A DNA stretch of 64,000 nucleotides from Streptomyces sp. NBC_00091 (GTDB lineage Bacteria > Actinomycetota > Actinomycetes > Streptomycetales > Streptomycetaceae), in contig NZ_JAPEMA010000001.1 of assembly GCF_026343185.1 (NCBI RefSeq), positions 806,001 to 870,000 on the forward strand. The letters are read 5' to 3'. The notes below the pieces were generated by a model that worked only from the letters and a program-made list of their open reading frames with translations, ran no database searches and was not told the origin of the DNA. Shown here in pieces: positions 52,183-60,766 of this stretch. Position numbers and translations under genes: made by a program. Positions within the stretch are counted from its first letter, which is position 1, and the number at the start of each line of letters is the position of its first letter.

Positions 52183-53274
52183 ATGGTCAACGCAGACATC
52201 GAGATCGAGACGCTCGCCGAATTCGACCGGGTCGTCGCCCGGGGCTCGCTGAGCGGCTACCGCGTCCAGTCGGTCAACCTCCTCGAGCGGACCTTCGCGC
52301 TGCTGTCCGCCGACACCTCCTCGGCCGTCTTCCTCGGCTGCGCGATGGAGCCCGACGCCTCGGTGAAGGTCCGCGCGGACGGCGCGCTCGTCTTCCCGCC
52401 GGTACCGGACCTGCCCTTCAACCCGTACCGGGGTCTGCTGTACACGCCCGGGGAGCTGTTCGCCGGCCTGGCCGAAGGCTACGAGTCCACCCCGGACGCG
52501 CAGGCGTACGCCTGGTTCCAGGAGACCAAGTCCGACGGCGACATCTTCTCCTCGATGCTCCGCTCCGTCCACGACGACGCCATCTCCGACGCCCTCGACG
52601 AACACCTCGCCGGCGCCCGCGTCGTCGGCGTGATGGGCGGCCACGCCATGGCCCGGGGCGGTACGGAATACCGCGGCGCGGCGGAACTGGGCCGGGCCCT
52701 GACCCGGTCCGGGCTGACGGTCGCCACCGGCGGCGGCCCCGGCGCGATGGAGGCCGCCAACCTCGGCGCCTACCTGGCCCCCGCCCCCGACGAGGCCCTC
52801 CCCGAGGCCCTGAGGCTGCTGGCGAAGGTCCCCTCCTTCACCCCGTCGGTCTCCGACTGGGCCCGCGCGGCCTTCGCGATACGGGAGCGCTGGCCCCAGG
52901 GGGGCGACTCGGTCGGGATCCCCACCTGGTTCTACGGGCACGAGCCGCCGAACGCCTTCGCGGGCCAGATCGCCAAGTACTTCGCGAACGCCACCCGCGA
53001 GGACGGGCTGCTCGCCCGGTCCAACGCGGGCGTGGTCTTCCTGCCGGGCGCGGCGGGCACCGTGCAGGAAGTGTTCGACAACGCGACGCCGAACTACTAC
53101 GAGTCGCGGTCGCGGCCGACCCCGATGATCCTGGTCGGCCGCGCCCACTGGACCGGGCACCTGCCGGTCTGGCCGCTGCTCCAGGCGCTGGCCCGGGGCC
53201 GGGCGATGGAGTCCCGGATCGCGCTGGTCGACTCGGTGGACGAGGTCCCGGACGTGCTCGCGGCCATGGCCTGA
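52183..53274 (+). CDS. LOG-family Rossmann-fold protein
   Basis: 363 residues, longer than the roughly 190-residue cytokinin-activating LOG enzymes. The central part has VGVMGGHAMARGGTEYR, LTVATGGGPGAMEAAN (family GGGxGxM, near residue 185-193) and FLPGAAGTVQEVFDNAT, where the usual PGGxGT is PGAAGT (Gly to Ala). LOG proteins cleave nucleoside 5'-monophosphates to base and ribose-5-phosphate. The N-terminal 130 residues are an extra domain. AGGGTGG precedes ATG 52183. The altered loop leaves activity uncertain. Confidence 0.85.
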   Translation: MVNADIEIETLAEFDRVVARGSLSGYRVQSVNLLERTFALLSADTSSAVFLGCAMEPDASVKVRADGALVFPPVPDLPFNPYRGLLYTPGELFAGLAEGYESTPDAQAYAWFQETKSDGDIFSSMLRSVHDDAISDALDEHLAGARVVGVMGGHAMARGGTEYRGAAELGRALTRSGLTVATGGGPGAMEAANLGAYLAPAPDEALPEALRLLAKVPSFTPSVSDWARAAFAIRERWPQGGDSVGIPTWFYGHEPPNAFAGQIAKYFANATREDGLLARSNAGVVFLPGAAGTVQEVFDNATPNYYESRSRPTPMILVGRAHWTGHLPVWPLLQALARGRAMESRIALVDSVDEVPDVLAAMA

Positions 53275-53340
53275 GCGGGAGCCGGGCAAAGAACCGGTCA
53301 ACGAAGTGTCTTGCGGAGGCAACTTCCCGCGCCATTCCGA

Positions 53341-53374
53341 CGTCTGGCAGAGGTACCGCCTTACCTGCCAGACG
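53341..53374. promoter_or_regulatory. Inverted repeat (putative operator or leader hairpin) before the DMT transporter
   Basis: Arms CGTCTGGCAG (53341-53350) and CTGCCAGACG (53365-53374) are exact; pairing extends inward as GGTA/TACC after a one-base bulge. It lies 16 bp upstream of the GTG start, so it is either in the 5' leader or a repressor operator. Confidence 0.6.
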
Positions 53375-53389
53375 TGAACGGAGCCTCTT

Positions 53390-54295
53390 GTGCTCATAGG
53401 CCTGCTGACCGCTGTCGCGGCGTCCATCTGCTACGGCACGGGCTCTGTCCTGCAAGCCGTGGGCTCGCGCCGCGCCGCCCGGATGTCCCCGGCCGCCGCC
53501 GGGGTGACCGCCCACGGCGGACCGAACCTGACCTCCACCGCCAAGGCCGCGATGACCTGGGAGTTCATCGTCGGCACCATCCTCGACTTCGTGGGCTTCG
53601 GACTGGGCGCGCTGGCGGCCCGCCTGCTGCCCCTGTTCCTCTCCCAGACGGTGATCAGCGCCAACCTGGTGATCACCGCCATCCTCAGCGTGAAGATGCT
53701 GGGCATCCGGCTGACCCGCAAGGAGTGGACCTCGATCGGGGTCGTCTGCGCGGCGCTGGTGCTGCTCGCGACGGCCGCCGGCCACGAGGGCGACCACCAC
53801 GCCCCGATGGCCACGCACTGGTGGCTGCTGGCCGTGACCCTGGTGATCATCGTCGGCGGCACGGTGGCCGTACGCCTCCTCGGCGGCCGGGCCGCGATCC
53901 TGGCGGGCCTGCTCTCGGGTCTGGCCTTCGGCGCGCTGGGCGTGGGCGTGCGGATCCTCGACGGCGTGGACCCCTTCGACCTGGGCACCTTCCTCGCCGA
54001 CCCCGCGCTCTACGCCATCCTGGTAGCGGGATTCGGCGGCATGTACCTGCACACGGTGGCCCTCCAGATCGGCTCGGTGAACGGCGCCACCGCCGCCCTG
54101 GTCGTCGGCGAGACGGTGCTCCCGGGCGCGATCGGCGTGCTGTGGCTCGGCGACGCCTCCCGCCCGGGCCTGGCCTGGCTGGCGGTGACCGGCTTCGTGC
54201 TGGCGGTCGCCGGGGCCGTCGCGGTGGCCTGGTACGGCAACCACGACGGGGCCGAGGAGCCCGCAGAGGAGCCGGTGCCGGCGCCGGTGGCCTGA
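53390..54295 (+). CDS. DMT/EamA-like multidrug-metabolite transporter family protein
   Basis: 301 residues with about nine to ten hydrophobic segments: LIGLLTAVAASICYGTGSVLQAVG at the start, LDFVGFGLGALAARLLPLFLSQ, VISANLVITAILSVKMLGIRL, and a second half including GGMYLHTVALQIGSVNGATAALVVGETVLPG. The tandem-repeat topology and the ANLVITAILS segment resemble NIPA/EamA-type exporters. A His-rich loop (HEGDHHAPMATHWW) between the halves hints at metal contact, but this is speculative. It starts at GTG and has its own terminator. Confidence 0.8.
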   Translation: MLIGLLTAVAASICYGTGSVLQAVGSRRAARMSPAAAGVTAHGGPNLTSTAKAAMTWEFIVGTILDFVGFGLGALAARLLPLFLSQTVISANLVITAILSVKMLGIRLTRKEWTSIGVVCAALVLLATAAGHEGDHHAPMATHWWLLAVTLVIIVGGTVAVRLLGGRAAILAGLLSGLAFGALGVGVRILDGVDPFDLGTFLADPALYAILVAGFGGMYLHTVALQIGSVNGATAALVVGETVLPGAIGVLWLGDASRPGLAWLAVTGFVLAVAGAVAVAWYGNHDGAEEPAEEPVPAPVA

Positions 54296-54318
54296 CCCGT
54301 CCCGCGCGCGGGTTCACT

Positions 54319-54353
54319 CCCGCGGGTCCCCCGGGTGGCGGGGGACCCGCGGG
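54319..54353 (+). terminator. Terminator after the DMT transporter
   Basis: Perfect 14-bp arms (54319-54332 CCCGCGGGTCCCCC and 54340-54353) with a 7-base loop, 24 bp past the stop. It also sits just before the next gene (ATG 54371), so it separates the two units. Confidence 0.8.
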
Positions 54354-54370
54354 TGCCGCCTGCTGAAGGC

Positions 54371-54988
54371 ATGGAGTCCACCACCACGCGGATGCGGACG
54401 CCGCGGGCCGCCGGGACAGCCGGGCTCGTCTTCGCCGGGCTGCTCGCGGCAGCGATCGTGCTGATGCGGATCGCCGTCCCCTCCGGGAGCCCGGCCGACG
54501 CCCCCGTCGCCGAGGACGACCGCTGGGCGGTCCGGGTGGCGCTGGAGATCGTCCCGTTCGCCGGGATCTTCTTCCTGTGGTTCATGGGGGCGCTGCGTGC
54601 GCAGGCCGGCGAGGCGGAGGACCGGTTCGTCGCGACCGTGTTCCTCGGCAGCGGCTTCCTCTTCGTCTCCGCCCTGTTCGTCGCCGCCGCCGCGGCGGGC
54701 ACCGTGCTCCAGGAGTCCGTCCCGCCGTCCGGATTCGGCCGCCCCTTCGCGTACACCGTGCTGTCGACGTACGCGATGCGCATGGCGGCCGTCTTCGTCT
54801 TCGCCACCTCGGCCATCGGGCGCCGTCTCGGCATCTTCCCGCGCCCGCTGGTCCTGCTGGGCTGGGTCACCGGGCTGGTGCTGCTCCTCGTCGGATCCGG
54901 TGTGCCCTGGTCCGAGCTGGTCTTCCCGTTCTGGGTGCTGGTCGTCAGCCTCCACATCCTGCGCACCAGCCTGCGCCGGCCCGCCTGA
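54371..54988 (+). CDS. Four-to-five-span membrane protein of unknown function
   Basis: 205 residues. Hydrophobic segments occur near 15-35, 65-85, 100-120, 140-160 and 170-195 (TAGLVFAGLLAAAIVLMRIAV; EIVPFAGIFFLWFMGAL; FLGSGFLFVSALFVAAAAAGTVL; LVLLGWVTGLVLLLVGSGV). No enzyme motif is recognised. Start ATG 54371 is chosen because it immediately follows GAAGGC and lies beyond the upstream terminator. Confidence 0.75.
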   Translation: MESTTTRMRTPRAAGTAGLVFAGLLAAAIVLMRIAVPSGSPADAPVAEDDRWAVRVALEIVPFAGIFFLWFMGALRAQAGEAEDRFVATVFLGSGFLFVSALFVAAAAAGTVLQESVPPSGFGRPFAYTVLSTYAMRMAAVFVFATSAIGRRLGIFPRPLVLLGWVTGLVLLLVGSGVPWSELVFPFWVLVVSLHILRTSLRRPA

Positions 54989-55048
54989 GTCCGACGGACG
55001 TCCCCCCGGCAGGCGACGGGCGGGGCACGCGCGCATGCTGGAGGAACC

Positions 55049-55081
55049 GGGGGGTGTCGGGGGTCGCGGGGGTCGCGGGGG
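55049..55081 (+). promoter_or_regulatory. G-quadruplex-forming motif upstream of the ferredoxin-P450 operon
   Basis: Four G-runs of 6, 5, 5 and 5 bases separated by exactly four bases each (TGTC, TCGC, TCGC), ending 29 bp before the ferredoxin ATG. This is a strong intramolecular quadruplex consensus on the coding strand and likely lies in the 5' leader, where it could limit translation. The unit GGGGGTCGC is a 9-bp tandem repeat. Confidence 0.75.
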
Positions 55082-55110
55082 TCGCCAGGTCACGGAAGGG
55101 CTGATGCCTC

Positions 55111-55341
55111 ATGAGGCTTGTCGTGGACCTCAACCGGTGCCAGGGGTACGCCCAGTGCGCGTTCCTCGCCCCGGACGTCTTCACCATGCACGGCGAAGAG
55201 TCCCTGCTCTACGACCCGCAGCCCGACGAGGAGCACCGCGAGAACGTCGTACGCGCCGTCCACGCCTGCCCCGTCAGGGCCATCCTGCTGGACGCGGTGA
55301 ACGGGTCCCTGTCGACCGCGGAGGCGCGTGGTGAGCGGTGA
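55111..55341 (+). CDS. Ferredoxin (P450 redox partner, probably [3Fe-4S])
   Basis: 76 residues. RCQGYAQCAFLAPDVF gives a Cx5C spacing and a later Cys-Pro (HACPVRAI), the three-cysteine pattern of P450-linked [3Fe-4S] or residue-substituted [4Fe-4S] ferredoxins. It would pass electrons from the reductase encoded next (overlapping stop/start at 55328-55341) to the P450 at 56741. ATG 55111 is preceded by GGAAGG. Cytoplasmic. Confidence 0.92.
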   Translation: MRLVVDLNRCQGYAQCAFLAPDVFTMHGEESLLYDPQPDEEHRENVVRAVHACPVRAILLDAVNGSLSTAEARGER

Positions 55342-56725
55342 CCTTGCCCTGGAACGGCTCAAGCGCGAAGGCCGCATCGTCGTCGTAGGGGCTTCCCTGG
55401 CCGGCCTGCGGGCCGCCGAGACCCTGCGCGAGAAGGGGTTCGCCGGATCCCTGACGATGATCGGCGACGAACCCCACGAACCGTACGACCGGCCCCCGCT
55501 GTCCAAGCAGGTCCTGCTGGGCAAGGCGGCCGCGGACCGCACGGCCCTCCCCCGCCGCCGGGACATCGACGCCAAGTGGCGCCTGGGCGTCCCCGCCGCC
55601 GGACTGGACATGGCGGCCAGACGGGTCCGGCTCGCCGACGGGGACGAGGTGGAGTACGACCGGCTGCTCATCGCCACCGGCGTCCGTGCCCGACCGTGGC
55701 CGAACGAGGAGGAGGGCGCCCTCGAAGGCGTCTTCACCCTGCGCACCCGGGACGACGGGGCCGCGCTGGAGCGCCGGCTCGCGGCCGGTCCGCGCCGGGT
55801 GCTGGTCATCGGCGCCGGGTTCACCGGCTCCGAGATAGCCTCCGCCTGCCGGGAGCGGGACCTTCCCGTCACCGTCGCCGAACGGGGCGACGCCCCCCTG
55901 GTCGGGGCCCTGGGCGGGGTGATCGGTGAGGTCGCGGCCGAGATGCACCGCGACAACGGGGTGGATCTGCGGACCGGGATCATGGTCACCTCGCTGGAGG
56001 GCGATTCCTCCGGCCAGGTACGCGCCGCGCACCTGTCGGACGGCACCGTCCTGGAGGCCGACGCCGTGATCGTCTCGCTCGGCGCCCAGCGCAACACCGA
56101 GTGGCTGGCCGGGTCCGGGCTCGGCGCGGGCCCCCGGGGCATCGCCTGCGACGCGGGCTGCCGGGCCTTCGACATCCGGGGCATCGTCACCGACGACATC
56201 TACGTGGCGGGCGACGTGGCCCGTTCCCCGCACGCCCTGTTCGGTTACCAGTTCCTGTCGCTCGAGCACTGGGGCAACGCCGTCGAGCAGGCCCAGACCG
56301 CGGCCCACAACATGCTGAGCGAAAGCTCTGACCGCCGTCCCCACATGTGGGTACCGGCCTTCTGGTCCTCCCAGTTCGGCGTGAACATCAAGTCGGTCGG
56401 CGTGCCGTCCATGGGGACCGAGATCCTGATCACCCAGGGCTCGCGCGCCGAGCACCGGTTCGTCGGCGTCTACGGCTACCAGGGGCGCGTCATCGGCGCC
56501 GTCACCTTCGACTCGTGCCGGTGGCTGCAGTTCTACCAGGAGCTGATCGAGACGACGGCGCCCTTCCCGCCGCCGTTCGCGACGGTGGACCGCAGGCCCG
56601 AGGGCAACAAGCCGGTGCCGTCCGACTTCCCCGACCCCTCGGTCCCGACGCACGGCCCGACCATCACCCTCAGCGGCTACTCACCGGCCGACCGGCGGAT
56701 GACGTTCACCCCGGCGCACCACTGA
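55328..56725 (+). CDS. NAD(P)H-dependent ferredoxin reductase (FAD)
   Basis: 465 residues. FAD motif RIVVVGASLAGLRAAETLRE (about 16-35), EPYDRPPLSK, the NAD(P) motif RVLVIGAGFTGSEIASACRE (about 155-174), FAD motif DIYVAGDVAR and an extended C-terminal thioredoxin-like/interaction domain (SSQFGVNIKSVGVPS) match rhodocoxin/putidaredoxin-reductase-type oxidoreductases. It would reduce the adjacent ferredoxin. Start GTG 55328 or 55331, overlapping the ferredoxin stop; it is followed by P450 after 15 bp. The three genes form a complete class I P450 electron chain. Confidence 0.92.
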   Translation: MVSGDLALERLKREGRIVVVGASLAGLRAAETLREKGFAGSLTMIGDEPHEPYDRPPLSKQVLLGKAAADRTALPRRRDIDAKWRLGVPAAGLDMAARRVRLADGDEVEYDRLLIATGVRARPWPNEEEGALEGVFTLRTRDDGAALERRLAAGPRRVLVIGAGFTGSEIASACRERDLPVTVAERGDAPLVGALGGVIGEVAAEMHRDNGVDLRTGIMVTSLEGDSSGQVRAAHLSDGTVLEADAVIVSLGAQRNTEWLAGSGLGAGPRGIACDAGCRAFDIRGIVTDDIYVAGDVARSPHALFGYQFLSLEHWGNAVEQAQTAAHNMLSESSDRRPHMWVPAFWSSQFGVNIKSVGVPSMGTEILITQGSRAEHRFVGVYGYQGRVIGAVTFDSCRWLQFYQELIETTAPFPPPFATVDRRPEGNKPVPSDFPDPSVPTHGPTITLSGYSPADRRMTFTPAHH

Positions 56726-56740
56726 GCACGAGGACCACTC

Positions 56741-57991
56741 ATGACCCAAGACATCCTGCGGAAGATCATCGACTACTCCAGCCGGGCCGATCCGTACCCG
56801 CTGTACGAGGAGCTCCGCAAGACGCCCGTCTTCCACGACGGGAGCGGGCCGTACGTCGTCAGCACCTACTACGAGATACGGAGCCTGCTGCACGATCCCC
56901 GCATCAGCTCCGACGCCCGCAATCTGAAGTCGACCGCCGGTGACGACCCGCTGGCCGAGCCCGAGCAGGAGGGGGAAGCTGTCCTGCCGCCCGCCTTCCT
57001 GCGGCTCGACCCGCCCGAGCACGACCGGCTGCGCCGGATGACGAACCGGCCCTTCGGTCCTCCGCACTCCCCGCACCGCGTCCACGAGATGCGCGGCGAG
57101 CTCGGCGACATCGTCTCCGGGCTGATCGACGGCATCGCGGAGACGGGCCACCTGGACCGGATCGATCTGGTCGAGCAGTTCTCGTACCCCTTCCCGGTGA
57201 GCGTCATCTGCCGGCTGCTGGGCGTGCCGAGCGAGGACGAGTCCCGGTTCCACGTCTGGGCGGACACCCTCGCGGCCAGCCTGGACCCGGATCCGGACGC
57301 CGATCCCACCGAACGCCTCAAGAAGACGAACGACGCCCGGATGGAGCTCGGCATGTACCTGGCCGGGCTGATCGAGGAGCGCCGCAGGAACCCGACCGGC
57401 GACATGCTCTCGGAGCTGGCCACGGCGCAGGGCCCGGACGGCGCCATGACCACCATGGAGGTGCTCAGCACGTCGGCGCTGCTGCTGATCGCCGGGCACG
57501 AGACCACGGTCAACCTGATCACGAACGGCATGCTGACCCTGCTGCGCCACCCGGACGTCCTGGAGCGGCTGCGCACGGACCCCCTGCTGGGGGTGCCGAT
57601 CGTCGAGGAGCTGCTGCGCTACGAGCCTCCGGTGCAGCTGGTCCCGCAGCGCAGCACCCTGGCCGAGATCGAGGTGGCGGGCGTGACCATCCCCCAGGGC
57701 TCCTCGCTCTGGCTGATCCTGGCCTCGGGCAACCGCGACCCCAAGCGCTTCGAGGACCCGGACCGCTTCGACCCGGACCGGGACGACATCCAGCACCTCG
57801 GCCTCGGCAGCGGCATCCACAGCTGCTTCGGGGCGCCGCTGGCCCGGCTGGAGGCGCAGCTGGCGCTGAGCGAGCTGGCCCGCAGGCTGGAGAATCCGCG
57901 GCTGCTGGAGGACCCGCCCCCGTACCGGCAGAACGCGGTGCTGCGCGGCCCGCGCCACCTGCCGATCGCCTGCGACGGCATCCGGCCCTGA
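56741..57991 (+). CDS. Cytochrome P450
   Basis: 416 residues, normal for bacterial P450s. I-helix oxygen-activation motif LIAGHETT (near residue 247), K-helix ExxR in EELLRYEPP (near 288), and haem-binding loop GLGSGIHSCFGAPLARLEA with axial Cys near 363; the usual Phe starting FGxGxHxC is Leu here, a variant known in P450s. It inserts oxygen into an unknown substrate using electrons from the adjacent ferredoxin/reductase. GAGGA precedes the ATG. No biosynthetic cluster flanks it, so a detoxification or tailoring role cannot be assigned. Confidence 0.94.
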   Translation: MTQDILRKIIDYSSRADPYPLYEELRKTPVFHDGSGPYVVSTYYEIRSLLHDPRISSDARNLKSTAGDDPLAEPEQEGEAVLPPAFLRLDPPEHDRLRRMTNRPFGPPHSPHRVHEMRGELGDIVSGLIDGIAETGHLDRIDLVEQFSYPFPVSVICRLLGVPSEDESRFHVWADTLAASLDPDPDADPTERLKKTNDARMELGMYLAGLIEERRRNPTGDMLSELATAQGPDGAMTTMEVLSTSALLLIAGHETTVNLITNGMLTLLRHPDVLERLRTDPLLGVPIVEELLRYEPPVQLVPQRSTLAEIEVAGVTIPQGSSLWLILASGNRDPKRFEDPDRFDPDRDDIQHLGLGSGIHSCFGAPLARLEAQLALSELARRLENPRLLEDPPPYRQNAVLRGPRHLPIACDGIRP

Positions 57992-58037
57992 GCCCCCAGC
58001 CCCAGCCCTGAGCCTTGGCCCCTGCGGCCGGGGCCCC

Positions 58038-59075
58038 TCAGGGCGACGGGAGGACGACCACCTCGGCGGGGCTGAAGGTCACCGCGACCCGGTCCCCCAC
58101 GGCCGGCGCGCCGGCCAGCTCGCACTCGGCCTCCAGCACCGGTCCCGTCTCCGGCTTGAGCAGCAGGGCCACGTGCGTGCCCCGGAAGGTACGGGACTCC
58201 ACCGTGCAGGCCAGGCCGGCCGCGCACAGCTCCACCCCCGCCGGGCGGATCAGCAGCCGCTGCTCCCCCTCGGGTGAGCCGGCCGGGACCGGGACCTTCC
58301 CCCAGACGGTGGCGGCGGCGCCCCCCGCCACCGTCCCCGGGACCACGTTCTCGAAGCCGAGGAACCGCGCCACGAACTCGGACGCGGGCCGCTGCCACAC
58401 CTCCAGCGGGGTCCCGGCCTGCGCGATCCGCCCGTCCCGCATCACCACCACCCGGTCGGCCAGCGCGAAGGCCTCGCCCTGGTCGTGGGTGACGGCCAGC
58501 ACCGTGGTGCCCAGCCGGGAGAACAGCCGCTGGAGTTCGACCACCAGCCGCTCCCGCAGCCCCCGGTCCAGCTGGCCGAGCGGCTCGTCCAGCATCAGCA
58601 GCCGGGGCGAGGGGGCCAGTGCCCGGGCGAGGGCCACCCGCTGCTGCTCGCCGCCCGACAGCGAGGCCACGGCCCGGCCCTGGGCCCCCGGGAGCCCGAC
58701 CAGCTCCAGCAGCTCCGCGACCTGGGCCTCGTACGATCCCCTGGCGCGCGGCCCCTTCCCACGGGCCCGCATCCGCAGGCCGAAGGCCACGTTCCCGCCG
58801 ACGTCCCGGTGCGGGAACAGCTGGTGGTCCTGGAACATCAGGCCCACCCCCCGCCGGTGCACCGGCACCCCGGCCTGGTCGGCCCCGCCCAGCAGCACCC
58901 GGCCGGCGGACACCGGCTGGAGCCCGGCCACCACCCGCAGCAGGGTGGACTTGCCGCTGCCGCTCGGCCCGAGGACGCACACGGTCTCGTGCTCGGCGAC
59001 CTCCAGGTCCACCGCGTCCACCACCGCGCGGTCACCGAAGCGGACCGACACCCCTTCGAGCCGGAGCAGGGTCAT
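58038..59075 (-). CDS. thiQ: Thiamine ABC transporter ATP-binding protein
   Basis: 345 residues. Walker A LGPSGSGKST (about 36-45), Q-loop FQDHQLFPHR, signature LSGGEQQRVALARAL, Walker B LLMLDEPLGQLD, H-loop VTHDQGEA, plus a C-terminal TOBE domain. The fold alone fits Fe3+/thiamine/sulfate importers; the TPP riboswitch upstream of the operon points to thiamine. ATG 59075 overlaps the permease stop (TGATG), so the two are coupled. It converges with the P450 gene with a 46-bp gap. Confidence 0.9.
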   Translation of the reverse strand: MTLLRLEGVSVRFGDRAVVDAVDLEVAEHETVCVLGPSGSGKSTLLRVVAGLQPVSAGRVLLGGADQAGVPVHRRGVGLMFQDHQLFPHRDVGGNVAFGLRMRARGKGPRARGSYEAQVAELLELVGLPGAQGRAVASLSGGEQQRVALARALAPSPRLLMLDEPLGQLDRGLRERLVVELQRLFSRLGTTVLAVTHDQGEAFALADRVVVMRDGRIAQAGTPLEVWQRPASEFVARFLGFENVVPGTVAGGAAATVWGKVPVPAGSPEGEQRLLIRPAGVELCAAGLACTVESRTFRGTHVALLLKPETGPVLEAECELAGAPAVGDRVAVTFSPAEVVVLPSP

Positions 59076-60766
59076 CAGAACTCTCCCGAGGTCTTGTCGG
59101 GTCGCAGCCGCTCCAGCACCAGCAGGGACACCGCGCACACCAGCATCAGAATCGTGCTCAGGGCCATGGCCTGCCCGTAGTTCAGCTCCCCGGCCCGCCC
59201 CAGCAGCCGCGCCACGGCCACCGGCAGCGTCGGGTGGTCCGGCCGGGCGATGAAGACCGTCGCGCCGAACTCGCCCAGCGAGACCGCGAAGGCGAAGCCC
59301 GCCGCGATCAGCAGGGCCCGCCGCACCAGCGGCAGGTCCACCTCCCGCCAGGCCCGCAGCGGCGAGGCCCCGAGCACGGCCGCCGCCTCCCGCAGCCGGC
59401 CGTCGACGGCCCGCAGCACCGGCAGCATGGTGCGTACGACGAAGGGCACCCCGACCAGCGCCTGCGCCAGCGGCACCAGGATCCACGAGGTCCGCAGGTC
59501 CAGCGGCGGCTCGTCCAGGGTGATCAGGAACCCGAAGCCCACCGTCACGGCGGACACCCCGAGCGGCAGCATCAGCAGCGCGTCGAAGCCCCGTACGAAG
59601 CGGCCCGCCCGCCGGGTCAGGGCGGCCGCCGCGAGTCCGCCGATCAGCAGGGCGATGGCGGTGGCGGCGAGCGCGTACTGGAGGGAGTTCCAGACGGCCT
59701 CCAGCGGCGGCACCAGAAACGTTCCGCCCCCGGCGCCCGCGTCCTGGAGCGCCCGGTAGAAGCCGAAGCCGTACCCGCCGGGCGCGTCGAAGGACCGCTC
59801 CACCAGTACGGCCAGCGGCGCCACGATCAGCAGCGCCACCGTCAGCAGCACCCCGCCCAGCAGCCCGCGCTGCGCCCAGCCGTGCGGCGGACGCGCGGTG
59901 CGCGCCGGGTCCACGAGCCGCAGCGCGGTCTCCCGGCGGCGCACGGTCCGCGCGTGCACGGCGAGGATCGCGGCGATGGCCACGAACTGGACCATCGTCA
60001 GCACGGCGGCCGTCGGCAGGTCCAGCAGCTGCGCCGTCTGCCGGTAGACCTCCACCTCCAGGGTGGAGTACGAGGGCCCGCCCAGGATCTGTACGACGCC
60101 GAAGGAGCTGAAGGTGAACAGGAACACCATCAGCGAGGCGGCGGCCACCGCCGGCGCGAGCGCGGGCAGCGTCACCCGCCGCCACGCCGCGAAGCGCCCT
60201 GCGCCCAGCACCCGGGCGGCCTCCTCCTGGCGCGGGTCCAGCTGGGCCCACAGCCCGCCGACCGTCCGCACGACGACGGCGTAGTTGAAGAAGACGTGGG
60301 CGAGCAGGATCGCCCAGACGGTGGTGTCCAGCCGGACGCCCCACAGCTCGTCGAGCAGCCCGCCCCGCCCGACCAGCGCCAGGAAGGCGGTGCCGACGAC
60401 CACCGTCGGCAGCACGAAGGGGACGGTCACCAGCGCCCGCAGCAGCTGCTTGCCGGGGAACTCGAAGCGCGCGAACACGTACGCGCCGGGGAGCGCGATC
60501 AGGAGCGTGAGCGCGGTCGAGGCGAGCGCCTGCCAGGTGGTGAACCACAGCACGTCGGCGATGTCGGGCCGGGCCAGGACCTCGCCGATCCGGCCGAACT
60601 GCCAGCCCTCGTCGGTCCTGAGCCCGCGGCCGACGATCGCGGCGACGGGGTAGGCGAAGAACAGCCCGAAGAAGGCGAGCGGCACGGCCATCAGCGCGAG
60701 TCTGACGGCCGTGGCGCGCCCGCCCTCCCGGGGGAGGCGCTCTACTTCACGACGAGCGAGGACCAT
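59075..60766 (-). CDS. thiP: Thiamine ABC transporter permease (fused, twelve-span)
   Basis: 563 residues with two permease modules and about twelve membrane segments. Each half has its own EAA loop: EEAARVLGAGRFAAWRRVTLP (about residue 185-205) and REAAAVLGASPLRAWREVDLP (about 455-475), both needed to contact the ATPase. The fused arrangement is typical of ThiP and FbpB. ATG 60766 lies inside the 3' end of the binding protein gene (25-bp overlap) with CAAGG upstream; GTG 60778 is an alternative. It imports thiamine in concert with ThiB and ThiQ. Confidence 0.9.
   Translation of the reverse strand: MVLARREVERLPREGGRATAVRLALMAVPLAFFGLFFAYPVAAIVGRGLRTDEGWQFGRIGEVLARPDIADVLWFTTWQALASTALTLLIALPGAYVFARFEFPGKQLLRALVTVPFVLPTVVVGTAFLALVGRGGLLDELWGVRLDTTVWAILLAHVFFNYAVVVRTVGGLWAQLDPRQEEAARVLGAGRFAAWRRVTLPALAPAVAAASLMVFLFTFSSFGVVQILGGPSYSTLEVEVYRQTAQLLDLPTAAVLTMVQFVAIAAILAVHARTVRRRETALRLVDPARTARPPHGWAQRGLLGGVLLTVALLIVAPLAVLVERSFDAPGGYGFGFYRALQDAGAGGGTFLVPPLEAVWNSLQYALAATAIALLIGGLAAAALTRRAGRFVRGFDALLMLPLGVSAVTVGFGFLITLDEPPLDLRTSWILVPLAQALVGVPFVVRTMLPVLRAVDGRLREAAAVLGASPLRAWREVDLPLVRRALLIAAGFAFAVSLGEFGATVFIARPDHPTLPVAVARLLGRAGELNYGQAMALSTILMLVCAVSLLVLERLRPDKTSGEF

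Noticed and set aside
55111..57991. Natural-product biosynthetic cluster around the P450
   Set aside because: Only ferredoxin, reductase and P450 are present; no synthase, tailoring or resistance genes adjoin.
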